DNA from: CBDDFS01 sp965227255
GTDB taxonomy: Bacteria > Bacteroidota > Bacteroidia > Flavobacteriales_E > Vicingaceae
Assembly: GCA_965227255.1 (NCBI GenBank)
Contig: CBDDFS010000002.1
Location: 248,001-312,000 of the forward strand
DNA: 64,000 nucleotides
Direction: 5' to 3'
Below the pieces are notes generated by a model. It was not told the DNA's origin. It was given only the letters and a program-made list of their open reading frames with translations, and did not search any database. A program made the translations under genes and the position numbers. Positions 16,618 through 25,520 of the stretch are shown piece by piece (position 1 is the stretch's first letter; every line of letters begins with the position of its first letter).

Positions 16618-17484
16618 ATGAAACTATCAATAATTACAGCGGCCTTTGTCGCATTCATTACTATCTCATCGAGCCTATTTGCACAGGATGAAGTTGTGCT
16701 GAAAATGGAGCTTAAACCGGAACTGGTTTATACCGGAGTTACAAAAAACATAATGTCGTCTTCTATGGATTTTGAGGGAAATGATGAAATGCGACAGCAG
16801 ATCATAAATTCAGGTACTTCTCTTCCAATGATGATGGAAGGGGTGCAACAGATCAGCTACAAAATGACAACCGCAGAAGCCATGGAGTCGGGTGATGTGC
16901 CTTTTGAGGGAGAATATTTTAATGTGCAGAACACTCAAAAAGTGAACGGCGCCGAGCAACCTCAACAACAAAGTCCGCTGGATGGAATGCATAGCTATGG
17001 AAGGTCCGTGCCGGGCAGATCAATTGAAGTTGATTCCATACGGGGAGAAAATCTCTCTCCTGAAATTCAGACCATGGCTCTGGCCACCGTGAAAGCAATG
17101 CTGGAGGGATATAAATTTCCACAGGATAAGAAACTCAAAATAGGAGACACACTTGTTCAAACTACCCCTATGAGCATACCATTGGGTGGTTATGCGCAGA
17201 TGGACTTGAAATTAATCCTGATCTATAAACTGATAAAGATCGAAAATGAACAGGCCTTCTTTGATATTGATCACCAGCTGGAACTGAAAGCTGATGTGAA
17301 GGAAATGAACATGAGCGCAACTGGAGGAGGTGCCGGAAGCATGATCTATGATCTGAAATATGAATACGCCGTGGACTATAACAGTGATCTGAAAATGGAA
17401 TTGTCTGCAAAAATGGAGGCCTTCGACCTGGTAGGCACAATGAACCTGACTTCTAATCAACAGGTTACTATAGAGAGAAACTAA
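16618..17484 (+). CDS. Secreted hypothetical protein
   Basis: 288-residue exported protein. The ATG at 16618, directly after the previous stop, fits the signal peptide (MKLSIITAAFVAFITISSSLFAQ). The mature part is beta-rich and methionine- and glutamine-rich (DGMHSYGRSV, MEGVQQISYKMTT), with amphipathic strand pairs towards the end (KYEYAVDYNSDLKMELSAKMEAFDLVG split over two strands). It may be related to DUF6263-like secreted proteins, but that is weak. Part of the closely spaced run from 13987. Confidence 0.6.
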   Translation: MKLSIITAAFVAFITISSSLFAQDEVVLKMELKPELVYTGVTKNIMSSSMDFEGNDEMRQQIINSGTSLPMMMEGVQQISYKMTTAEAMESGDVPFEGEYFNVQNTQKVNGAEQPQQQSPLDGMHSYGRSVPGRSIEVDSIRGENLSPEIQTMALATVKAMLEGYKFPQDKKLKIGDTLVQTTPMSIPLGGYAQMDLKLILIYKLIKIENEQAFFDIDHQLELKADVKEMNMSATGGGAGSMIYDLKYEYAVDYNSDLKMELSAKMEAFDLVGTMNLTSNQQVTIERN

Positions 17485-17492
17485 GTGACGTG

Positions 17493-18035
17493 ATGAAAGC
17501 ACGTTCTGTCGCACTTATTTGTTTCGTCCTTTGCTCTATTCTCTGCTCTTGTGATACACGAATAGAAGATAAAAAAGTTGAACGTGATTCTGAGGTAATT
17601 GAGATCAAAATATACCGGATCGACACCTCCAGGGTGGCCGTTCTTGAATTCGAAAGGTGGATGCATTACGACACATCCTTATCCGCTGCAGGACCTTTAT
17701 CAGGGGAGGATGTAAAAAACATTGAAGACATTCTGAAAGCTTGCATATCAACGTATAATGAGGAGTTAAAAATCAAAGATGAGTCGAAGGAATGGTACGA
17801 TGATTATAAGATACACGATCTGGACAAATATTACCGTCAATACATTCCATTAATCAATGATAAAGGTGAGCTAATTATTTGGGTCAATGGATTCTGCGAC
17901 CTTTTTGGTTCGGATGGCGATGGCTGGAAAACAAATCTTGTGGAAGTAATGGATGGCGGCAATTGTTACTTCAACATGATGATCAATTTGAATACAGGTC
18001 ACTGTTATGATATCTCGGTTAACGGCTACGCCTGA
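17493..18035 (+). CDS. Hypothetical lipoprotein with cysteine pair
   Basis: 180-residue lipoprotein; the ATG at 17493 precedes the signal (LICFVLCSILCSC, lipobox cysteine about residue 19-20). Mature residues include WYDDYKIHDLDKYYRQY and a WVNGFCDLFG / GGNCYFNMMINL pair of cysteines that could form a disulfide. Unknown family. Its stop overlaps the next start (TGATG). Confidence 0.6.
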   Translation: MKARSVALICFVLCSILCSCDTRIEDKKVERDSEVIEIKIYRIDTSRVAVLEFERWMHYDTSLSAAGPLSGEDVKNIEDILKACISTYNEELKIKDESKEWYDDYKIHDLDKYYRQYIPLINDKGELIIWVNGFCDLFGSDGDGWKTNLVEVMDGGNCYFNMMINLNTGHCYDISVNGYA

Positions 18036-18358
18036 TGCGAAATAGATTCCTCTTCTTTTCTCTGATCTTTTGTGCCTGTCTTTTTCTTACTTCCTGTGTG
18101 GTTGCCAATCTAACTAAGCATCAAGAAAATATTTGTGAGGTTCATGATAATAAAATGAAAAAGAGATTGAACACCACGCACTTCGGTAAACAAAAATTCA
18201 GACCTATCGACTTTCCAAACCACGGAGGTAGTGTTGGAATGGGTTGTATAAAAGGACCCTGGCCGGAATACCGTCTTGCATGGCACTATGTCTGTAAGGA
18301 TTGCACTAAAAAATACAAAGCATTTAAGAAAGAATATAAAGACGAATACGGCTTTTAA
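18035..18358 (+). CDS. Small lipoprotein, coupled to the previous gene
   Basis: 107-residue lipoprotein: hydrophobic signal ending FLTSC (cysteine about 21), then a short mature domain with three more cysteines (NICEVHD, GMGCIKGPWPEYRLAW, HYVCKDCTKKY) and a lysine-rich C-terminus. The final H-Y-V-C-x2-C suggests metal binding or a disulfide. It starts within the stop of the preceding lipoprotein gene. Confidence 0.6.
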   Translation: MRNRFLFFSLIFCACLFLTSCVVANLTKHQENICEVHDNKMKKRLNTTHFGKQKFRPIDFPNHGGSVGMGCIKGPWPEYRLAWHYVCKDCTKKYKAFKKEYKDEYGF

Positions 18359-18401
18359 AAGGAATCAGATATTTTATCTTTAAAGCACAAACTATAAGAT
18401 T

Positions 18402-18806
18402 ATGAGTGGATTAGCCAATGCCGAAACCGATCGCAATGTGGATGAATTCATAGAAGAAATCGCTCACGAAAGAAGAAAAGCCGACAGCAAGGTGCTTCTC
18501 GAAATGATGAAAAAAATTACCGGTCATGAACCAAAGATCTGGGGTAAAAATATGGTGTGCTTCGGAAAATATAAATACCAGCGCAAGGACGGCAAGGAAT
18601 TCGAATGGTTCAATGTAGGATTCTCACCGGGAAAAGCCCACATGACCTTGTATGTGATGTACGATATATCAAAAGAAGAAAAATTACTCAATGCCCTTGG
18701 CAAACATAAAACCGGCAGAGGCTGTCTGTACATCAATAAACTTGACGATGTTGATCTCAAGACGCTGGAAAAGATTGTTGAGAAAAGCAATAAATGGAGG
18801 TATTGA
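18402..18806 (+). CDS. DUF1801 domain-containing protein
   Basis: 134-residue cytoplasmic protein of the DUF1801 (YdhG-like) family. Seen: an N-terminal helix, ITGHEPKIWGKNMVCFGKYKYQ, EFEWFNVGFSPGKAHMTLYVM, then KHKTGRGCLYINKLDDVDL, which are the typical blocks. Function of the family is not established; some members resemble iron- or DNA-related stress proteins. A TATCTTTA element at 18375-18382 might be a weak -7 box. Confidence 0.85.
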   Translation: MSGLANAETDRNVDEFIEEIAHERRKADSKVLLEMMKKITGHEPKIWGKNMVCFGKYKYQRKDGKEFEWFNVGFSPGKAHMTLYVMYDISKEEKLLNALGKHKTGRGCLYINKLDDVDLKTLEKIVEKSNKWRY

Positions 18807-18808
18807 AT

Positions 18809-18860
18809 TGGAAAAAACTTTAGTCAAGGATTTCTATTAGTCTTTTTCCATTTCTTTTTT
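18809..18860 (+). terminator. Intrinsic terminator after the DUF1801 gene
   Basis: Inverted repeat TGGAAAAA (18809-18816) with TTTTTCCA (18843-18850), extended by AC/GT with one bulge, followed by TTTCTTTTTT. The A/U-rich stem and large loop make it moderate. The 140-bp gap to the next gene holds nothing else except a promoter candidate. Confidence 0.5.
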
Positions 18861-18922
18861 CTATTCAAGCAGGGTTGTTCACAAGTTTCGCTGAAAGCTT
18901 AGATTAAATTTTCCTTTCGAAA

Positions 18923-18930
18923 TAACTTTG
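18923..18930 (+). promoter_or_regulatory. Candidate -7 box (TAACTTTG) for yraN-rluB-asmA
   Basis: TAACTTTG matches the Bacteroidota -7 consensus TAnnTTTG and sits 16 bp before the yraN ATG. No convincing -33 box is seen at the expected distance. Confidence 0.4.
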
Positions 18931-18946
18931 ACTAAACGGTTCTTCA

Positions 18947-19300
18947 ATGGCTGAACACAATGATTTTGGCTTGGAAGGGGAGAGATTTGCGCGTCAATTT
19001 CTTGAGGCAAATGGATATTCCATACTTGAAATCAACTGGAGGCACAGAAGATATGAAGTAGACATCATCGCACGAAAAGCAAATACGATCAGTTTAATTG
19101 AAGTGAAATCGAGGAATGCGAAAAACATCACAGCTGAAGAAGTTGTCTCATTTGAAAAGGAGACAAACCTCATTAATGCAGCAGATGCTTTTATGAGTCA
19201 GTTGGAAGAAGACCTTGAATGTAGAATAGATTTGATCATCCTGGAAAAGAAAGACCCGGATTTCAGCGTTACACATATTGAAAATGCCATCACCATCTGA
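18947..19300 (+). CDS. YraN family endonuclease-like protein (UPF0102)
   Basis: 117-residue protein of the UPF0102/YraN family, a small restriction-endonuclease-like fold. Seen: GLEGERFARQFLEANGYSILEINWRH, then the nuclease-type core Y-E-V-D-I-I-A and LIEVKSR, which carry the Asp and Glu-x-Lys metal-site residues. Biological role is not settled. It overlaps rluB by 17 bp, so both are translated from one message. Confidence 0.9.
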   Translation: MAEHNDFGLEGERFARQFLEANGYSILEINWRHRRYEVDIIARKANTISLIEVKSRNAKNITAEEVVSFEKETNLINAADAFMSQLEEDLECRIDLIILEKKDPDFSVTHIENAITI

Positions 19301-20069
19301 TAAAGGAAAAAGGAAAAGAATTCCCCGGGAGCCTGACCAGGGTTCTGCCGGACCAATGCGCCTGAACCGTTTTATTGCTAATGCCGGTGTTGCGAGTAGG
19401 CGTGAAGCAGACAAGCTCATCGCCGAAGGCAAGATCAAAATAAATGGGAAGGTTGTCACCGAATTGGGGACCAAAGTAGGCCCAAGTGATAATGTCACGT
19501 TCGACGGAAAGAAACTGGTGGCTGAAAAACTGGTTTATATCCTTTTGAATAAACCCAAAGATTTTATCACCACGGTGACCGATACACACGGCAGAAAAAC
19601 CGTCATGGATCTTATAAAATCTGCCGGTACGGAACGTGTGGTTCCGGTTGGTCGACTCGATAAGAACACCACCGGACTTCTGCTATTCACAAACGATGGC
19701 GATCTTACTAAAAAACTCACCCACCCTTCTCATAAAGTAAGAAAGCTTTATCATGTCAAAGCCCATAAAAACATAAGTGAGGATCATTTGCAAGAGCTGG
19801 TCGATGGTTTTTCTCTGGAAGACGGTTTCATTCGTGCTGATGAAGTTTCCAGAACAGAACATGGGGGTAAAAATGAGATTGGTATACTGATGCATTCCGG
19901 TCGAAACCGAATCGTTAGAAGAATGATGGAGCATCTTGGTTACCGTGTTGTAAAACTCGACAGGGTGGTTTTTGCGAATTTGACAAAGCGCGACCTGCCG
20001 AGGGGCAAATGGAGAAAACTCAATCAGAAAGAGATCATAATGCTGAACCGAATCGCAGGTAAAAAATGA
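19284..20069 (+). CDS. 23S rRNA pseudouridine synthase, RluB/RsuA family
   Basis: 261-residue pseudouridine synthase with an N-terminal S4 RNA-binding domain (MRLNRFIANAGVASRREADKLI) and a catalytic domain with the RsuA-family motif GRLDKNTTGLLL, catalytic aspartate about D126, plus the HSGRNRIVRRM closing motif. RluB relatives modify U2605 of 23S rRNA. A basic, proline-containing tail precedes the S4 domain. The ATG at 19284 is preferred to a TTG two codons earlier. Its stop overlaps the start of the AsmA-like gene (ATGA). Confidence 0.92.
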   Translation: MPSPSDKGKRKRIPREPDQGSAGPMRLNRFIANAGVASRREADKLIAEGKIKINGKVVTELGTKVGPSDNVTFDGKKLVAEKLVYILLNKPKDFITTVTDTHGRKTVMDLIKSAGTERVVPVGRLDKNTTGLLLFTNDGDLTKKLTHPSHKVRKLYHVKAHKNISEDHLQELVDGFSLEDGFIRADEVSRTEHGGKNEIGILMHSGRNRIVRRMMEHLGYRVVKLDRVVFANLTKRDLPRGKWRKLNQKEIIMLNRIAGKK

Positions 20070-22750
20070 GCCGAAGGTGGAAGAAAATATTGATCTACCT
20101 GTCCGTTTTCGTGGTCCTGGCTATCTCTTCTGCGATCACTGTCGCCTATTTTTCTGAGGAAAGAATTAGGGTTCTGGCCGTTGAACAGCTGAATACAATC
20201 CTGAAGACAGATGTTCAGGTTGAGAAGATCAACTTTTCTCTTTTAAAACGATTTCCAAAGGCTTCCATTGAATTCAAAAATATCAGCATTCAAGAGGTTT
20301 CAAGCCGAAAGGAAAAACAAAATGTACTTGCGGCCTCCTCTTTATTTCTTGAATTCAATCCATTCAATTTGCTTACAGGGACATATGTCGTTGACGCCAT
20401 TTATGTTAATGAATCCAAGCTGAATATTGCCTACTTCAAAGACGGAAGTAACAACTTTCAATTCTTTAAAGAAGGTGAGGCCAATGAAGAGTTTAAAATA
20501 TCTCTGCAAAAGGTGAGGTTCTCGAATGTTGTTCTTCAGTATACCGACGACAAGTCGGGTGTATACTTTAAATCAAACACGAAGCTCCTTACTTTATCAG
20601 GGGATTTCGAAAGCAAGGTATTCGACCTTGCACTGACTTCAAATGGAGACATGGAGTTCTTTCAGATCAATCGGTTTCGAACGAAAAAAACTTCCCCTTA
20701 CAAGCTCGATCTGGTTCTAAATATCCAGAGGGAAGAAAATTCATTTCGCTTTAAAAAAGCCTCTGTGTTATTCGACAAAATACCTCTTGTCCTGAACGGA
20801 GATTATCAGAAAAAGGATGAAACAGCCTTTTTAAATATTGCTTTTCAGACTGATGATTTCAAATTCAAAGATGCCATGTTCCTCATACCAAAAAACGCAA
20901 GGGACAATTTCAACAAGTATAATGCGAAAGGTATTCTGAAGGTCGAAGGTCAAATTCAGGGTCAAATGGATTCAAGGTCAACACCTTCCATGAATTTCAG
21001 TTATGAACTGGTAAATGGCGAAATGGATCATAAGGAAAGCAAACTGTATTTTCGCGACATTGTCTTTAAAGGTTCTTTCACTAACGGCGAGGCACAGTCA
21101 AACAGGACCTCCGAATTCACCATTGAAGAAGCCAGTTTTAAAAGCACGTTTGGAGAAAATTCCGGCAGTCTCACCCTGTCCAATTTTGATCATCCTTTTA
21201 TGAAGTTTGAATTATCGTCAAGCATGGATCTCGACAAATTGAAAGAGATCATCAACAATGATTCATTGGAAGTTCTTGAAGGTCAATGCGAATATTCCAT
21301 CGCCGGAGAAACATATCTCGACAGCCTCTCTTCAATTGGAGTAAATGATGTGAAAGAAGCCCGCGCAAATGGATACCTTAAAGTTCGAAACGGAAAAGTT
21401 AAGTGGATAGGATACAAGCACGCTGTAGATCATATTTATGCAGAGAGCAGATTCGGTAACAATCGTGTATTCATTGACTCTCTTTATTATGACATGGCCG
21501 GTGTAGGTTCCAGCGTTCGGGGACGACTGCATAATTTTCTTCCTTATCTCTTTTTCGACAATGAAAATCTAAGTGCACAGATCAAACTTATCTACGACGA
21601 TCTTGACATGAATAAAATTGTGACCTCAGATGAAAATGATACGGAAAGGGCCGGATTTATCCTACCTGTATCTGAAGAGATTAAACTCAATGTGAATCTG
21701 AGCGCCAGAAAGTTCTCCATGGAAAAGTTCAAGGCAAAAAACGTTCAATGTGTCATTGTATCAAATTATCCATATTTCCTTGTCAAGGACTTAAGTCTGA
21801 ATACCATGGAAGGTGAATTCAAAGGTTGGATGAAGTTTGATGTGAAGAACCAGGATAATATTTACTGCTCAAGTCAGCTCGATCTCTATCACATCAACAT
21901 AAGTGAATTATTCCACCAGTTCAACAACTTTGGCCAGAGCTCGATAGTATCTGAAAATCTCGTGGGCTATGCTGATGCTAGCATTAATTATAAATCTGCC
22001 TTCGACCGAAACCTGAATTTGAAACAAGAAAGTGTAGAGTCGATCTGCCACCTCGAAATTCGCAATGGTCGACTGGTTAATTACGAACCCATACTTGCTC
22101 TTTCGAAATATGTAGATGTTGAAGAATTGCGTGACATTTCCTTCAGCAAACTCACGAACGATATTGAGATTAATAAAAGAATGGTCTACATTCCTGAAAT
22201 GGACGTCAAGTCTTCAGCCATGGAATTAAAGCTTTCCGGCAAACACAGCTTTGATAATGAGATCGATTATCATTTCAGATTGTGGCTAGATGAAATTCTT
22301 TTCAGAAAGGCCAAGAAATCAAAAAAGAATAAGGAAGAATTTGGTGAGGTTGAAGTTGATGACGAAGGAAGGGCGAAATTGTATATCCGAATGCAAGGTA
22401 CGGTCGATGATTATAAAATCAAGCTTGACCGAAAGGCGCTAAGAGAGAAATGGAAAGAAGACTTCAAAGAAGAACGCAAAGAATTAAAAGACCTTTTCAA
22501 AAAAGAATTCGGCGGCGAAAGTGAAGAAAAAGAAGTGGACCCGATAAATATTGGCATAGAATGGGAAGAGTTTGAAGAAGAAGAAGAAAAAAATGGCGAT
22601 TTCAAGGTAGAAAGCAGCAAATCCGATCAGGAAAAAGAAAATTCAAAAACGGAAGAAAAAGATAAAAAAAAGAAGAAATCACTTTTGGATAAATTGGGCA
22701 AAGGAGTTGAAGATGAGTATGAGGAATACGATGCTGACAAGTTCGATTAA
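20066..22750 (+). CDS. AsmA family protein with highly charged C-terminal tail
   Basis: 894-residue inner-membrane-anchored periplasmic protein of the AsmA type (bridge-like lipid transfer family in other bacteria). One N-terminal span (about 8-27) is followed by the family opening LNTILKTDVQVEKINFSLLKRFPKASIEFKNISI (given here in two halves: DVQVEKINFSLLKRFP and KASIEFKNISI), long beta-strand repeats, and the C-terminal AsmA block (ASINYKSAFDRNL, LEIRNGRLVNYEPILALS). The last about 130 residues are almost entirely Glu/Lys/Asp. Coupled by ATGA to rluB. No terminator hairpin with a T run is seen behind it. Confidence 0.85.
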   Translation: MSRRWKKILIYLSVFVVLAISSAITVAYFSEERIRVLAVEQLNTILKTDVQVEKINFSLLKRFPKASIEFKNISIQEVSSRKEKQNVLAASSLFLEFNPFNLLTGTYVVDAIYVNESKLNIAYFKDGSNNFQFFKEGEANEEFKISLQKVRFSNVVLQYTDDKSGVYFKSNTKLLTLSGDFESKVFDLALTSNGDMEFFQINRFRTKKTSPYKLDLVLNIQREENSFRFKKASVLFDKIPLVLNGDYQKKDETAFLNIAFQTDDFKFKDAMFLIPKNARDNFNKYNAKGILKVEGQIQGQMDSRSTPSMNFSYELVNGEMDHKESKLYFRDIVFKGSFTNGEAQSNRTSEFTIEEASFKSTFGENSGSLTLSNFDHPFMKFELSSSMDLDKLKEIINNDSLEVLEGQCEYSIAGETYLDSLSSIGVNDVKEARANGYLKVRNGKVKWIGYKHAVDHIYAESRFGNNRVFIDSLYYDMAGVGSSVRGRLHNFLPYLFFDNENLSAQIKLIYDDLDMNKIVTSDENDTERAGFILPVSEEIKLNVNLSARKFSMEKFKAKNVQCVIVSNYPYFLVKDLSLNTMEGEFKGWMKFDVKNQDNIYCSSQLDLYHINISELFHQFNNFGQSSIVSENLVGYADASINYKSAFDRNLNLKQESVESICHLEIRNGRLVNYEPILALSKYVDVEELRDISFSKLTNDIEINKRMVYIPEMDVKSSAMELKLSGKHSFDNEIDYHFRLWLDEILFRKAKKSKKNKEEFGEVEVDDEGRAKLYIRMQGTVDDYKIKLDRKALREKWKEDFKEERKELKDLFKKEFGGESEEKEVDPINIGIEWEEFEEEEEKNGDFKVESSKSDQEKENSKTEEKDKKKKKSLLDKLGKGVEDEYEEYDADKFD

Positions 22751-22866
22751 GAGTTGGAATATCTGAATCCAAGAATCCCGGCGATTGTATGAGAATTTTC
22801 GATCGCTTTGATCCATAAAAAACGTGACTTTTCTCCTTTTCTTAAATTGCAAGTGGATTTATCGGA

Positions 22867-24390
22867 ATGTCGAAGTTTCATTTAAATAAAGGTCAATGGA
22901 AATTGTTGCTGGCTTTGTCGGCTTCCATGATCGTTCTTGCCTCTCTCTGGTATACCAACATTCTTGTCAATCAGATTGCGAGGGAAGAAAGGAATAAGAT
23001 CAAATTATGGACCGAAGCCATTGAGCAAAAAAATGATCTGGTCAATTATACAAAGGAGCTTTTCGACAAACTCGAGCTTGAGGACAATAAGAAAGTAAGC
23101 CTTTGGGCCGAGGCCACGCGTTATCTGGCCAACTCGACCGATCTGAATGACTATTCATTCGTTCTACAGGTTGTTTCGTTTAATACAACTGTGCCCGTGA
23201 TCACAACGGATAATCAAGGTCACATTAAAGACTATCGGAATTTAGGCCGCGAATTCAACCTCAATGATGATGGGGATATGAAAATTCTTCAGCAAAGGCT
23301 TGAGGAAATGAAAGGTCTGAACGATCCAATCGAAATTGCCATTTATGGTGATGCCAAAGATTATCTCTATTTCGGCACATCTTCAGTAGTGGTTGAATTG
23401 AGAGAGGTCCTCGACAACTTATTGAAATCCTTCATTGGTGAGATTCTTGTGAACTCGGCTTCTGTCCCTGTCATTCTTACAGACAGCACGGGTATCAATG
23501 TCATTGATTTCGCCTATGTAGATTCAGCTATAATTGAAGATGGTGATAGAGTAGCGGCTTTGATTGCGGATATGGCTAATCAGAATGAGGCTATCAAACT
23601 GAAAATTGGAGACAGAATTTCCCAATATGTCTATTACAAAGACTCTGATTTGCTTATTCAGTTGAGATACTACCCCGTGTTTCAACTTGGCATTATAGCT
23701 CTCTTCCTTTTACTTGCTTATTACATTTTCAGTACCTCAAGAAGGTCTGAACAAAACCAGGTCTGGGTGGGAATGTCGAAAGAAACAGCACACCAGTTAG
23801 GCACACCAATATCCTCCATGCTTGCCTGGCTGGAAATTCTGAAAAGTAAAACGGAAGATACCAGAACACTTGAAGAAATGTCGAAAGATCTTCACCGACT
23901 TGAGGTCATCACGGAAAGATTTTCCAAAATTGGATCTGAGCCTGTTCTAGAGGATACCGATCTCATGATTTGTGTGAACAATGTTGTAACTTATCTCAAG
24001 AAAAGGCTCTCAAGCAATATTAATTTTGAAGTCAGTTCTGATCAGGAAAAAATGATGACGAAATTAAATGCGCCTTTGTTTGAATGGGTATTGGAAAACA
24101 TAATAAAGAATGGAGCTGATTCGATGGAAGGCAAAGGTGATATCACAATTCAGGCCATGGATGAAGGCGAAAGAATCGTTCTGGACATTACCGATACCGG
24201 AAAAGGCATTAGGAAGGGAAATTGGAAATCGGTCTTTGACCCGGGATTTACAACGAAAAAAAGAGGCTGGGGTTTGGGTCTTTCTCTTGTTAAAAGAATC
24301 ATCGTCAATTATCATAAGGGAAAAGTCTTTGTGAAGCATTCCGAACTGAACCAGGGCACTACCTTCAGAATTCTCCTCTTTAATAAATAG
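22867..24390 (+). CDS. Sensor histidine kinase (membrane-bound)
   Basis: 507-residue kinase. Topology: span 1 at about 14-31, an extracytoplasmic sensor region to about 270, span 2 at about 272-290 (FQLGIIALFLLLAYYIF), then DHp and ATPase domains. The phospho-acceptor histidine is about H309 in KETAHQLGTP, the HQLGTP variant frequent in Bacteroidota instead of H-E-x-x-N/T-P. ATP-binding boxes: NIIKNGADSM (N), ITDTGKGI (G1), FTTKKRGWGLGLSLVK (G2). No response regulator gene adjoins it. The next gene starts 3 bp after the stop. Confidence 0.92.
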   Translation: MSKFHLNKGQWKLLLALSASMIVLASLWYTNILVNQIAREERNKIKLWTEAIEQKNDLVNYTKELFDKLELEDNKKVSLWAEATRYLANSTDLNDYSFVLQVVSFNTTVPVITTDNQGHIKDYRNLGREFNLNDDGDMKILQQRLEEMKGLNDPIEIAIYGDAKDYLYFGTSSVVVELREVLDNLLKSFIGEILVNSASVPVILTDSTGINVIDFAYVDSAIIEDGDRVAALIADMANQNEAIKLKIGDRISQYVYYKDSDLLIQLRYYPVFQLGIIALFLLLAYYIFSTSRRSEQNQVWVGMSKETAHQLGTPISSMLAWLEILKSKTEDTRTLEEMSKDLHRLEVITERFSKIGSEPVLEDTDLMICVNNVVTYLKKRLSSNINFEVSSDQEKMMTKLNAPLFEWVLENIIKNGADSMEGKGDITIQAMDEGERIVLDITDTGKGIRKGNWKSVFDPGFTTKKRGWGLGLSLVKRIIVNYHKGKVFVKHSELNQGTTFRILLFNK

Positions 24391-24392
24391 CC

Positions 24393-25520
24393 TTGGCAGG
24401 CATTTACATACATATTCCTTTTTGCAAACAAGCTTGCCATTACTGTGATTTTCATTTTTCTACATCACTGAAACTAAAAGACAAAATGCTCCATGCATTG
24501 CATAGAGAGATTGATCTTCGAAAGAATTTTCTCGATGAAGAAGAAATAAATACCATCTATTTCGGAGGTGGTTCACCATCAATTTTGGAATCAAAAGAAC
24601 TCGGGAATATCCTTGAATTAATCGATCAAGTCTTTAAGGTGAATCAGGACGCGGAAGTTACCCTGGAAGCCAACCCTGATGATCTTTTGCTCGATAAGGC
24701 AAAAGGCCTTAAGTCCCTTGGTATTAATCGCCTCAGCATTGGAATTCAGTCATTCCGTAATGAAGACCTGAAACTCATGAACAGAGCTCATGATGCTTCT
24801 ATGGCAAAGAAATGCATTGAAGATGTTCGATCTGCAGGCTTCGACAATCTTAACCTGGATCTTATTTATGGAATTCCTGGATTGGATTTGAAATCATGGG
24901 AAGACAATCTGGATCAGTTCTTTTCTTTTGATGCTGAGCACCTATCGGCTTACAACTTGACCATTGAAGACAGGACGGCTTTTGGTCATTGGGCTAAAAA
25001 TGGAAAGTTGAAAATCGAGAGCGACGAACACATCTTACAACAGTTCAAGATTCTAATGGAAAGAATGTCTGATCGCGACTATGAACATTACGAGATCTCA
25101 AATTTTTGCAGACCGGGCTTCATTTCCAAACACAACTCTTCCTATTGGAAAGGAGAGAAATATCTGGGAATTGGCCCTTCAGCTCATTCCTTTGATGGAA
25201 ATGCCAGATCCTGGAATATGCGAAACAATCCACTTTATATAAAGGCCATTGACAATGGTGAAAAATGGTTTGAAGAAGAAATCCTGTCGGCAAAAGATAA
25301 GTTCAATGAATATGTATTGACTTCGCTTCGGACTTCCTGGGGAGTTGATCTGAATTTCATCGGTGAAAGTTTTGGCGAAACCATGATGAACAACCTGCTC
25401 GCAGAAGCAAAAGAGCATCTTTCTGAAGGCAGACTTTATCAAGAAGAAAACATACTTCTTCTTTCTGAAAAAGGTAAATTCGTTGCAGACAAGATCACCT
25501 CTGATCTCTTTGCTGTATGA
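24393..25520 (+). CDS. hemW: Radical SAM protein HemW (haem chaperone)
   Basis: 375-residue radical SAM protein of the HemW group, related to oxygen-independent coproporphyrinogen oxidase HemN but thought to insert haem into respiratory enzymes. The [4Fe-4S] motif is C11-x3-C15-x2-C18 (CKQACHYCDF), without the extra cysteine of HemN. Further marks: YFGGGSPS, EANPDDL, LSIGIQSF, YGIPG and YEISNFCRPG. The start is TTG at 24393, giving the expected MAGIYIHIPFC N-terminus. A haem chaperone fits a genome that carries a cbb3 oxidase. It overlaps the next gene by ATGA. Confidence 0.92.
   Translation: MAGIYIHIPFCKQACHYCDFHFSTSLKLKDKMLHALHREIDLRKNFLDEEEINTIYFGGGSPSILESKELGNILELIDQVFKVNQDAEVTLEANPDDLLLDKAKGLKSLGINRLSIGIQSFRNEDLKLMNRAHDASMAKKCIEDVRSAGFDNLNLDLIYGIPGLDLKSWEDNLDQFFSFDAEHLSAYNLTIEDRTAFGHWAKNGKLKIESDEHILQQFKILMERMSDRDYEHYEISNFCRPGFISKHNSSYWKGEKYLGIGPSAHSFDGNARSWNMRNNPLYIKAIDNGEKWFEEEILSAKDKFNEYVLTSLRTSWGVDLNFIGESFGETMMNNLLAEAKEHLSEGRLYQEENILLLSEKGKFVADKITSDLFAV

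Noticed and set aside
22751..22866. GCGAT/ATCGC inverted repeat behind the AsmA-like gene.
   Set aside because: Five-pair stem with a long loop and no T run; not accepted as terminator.
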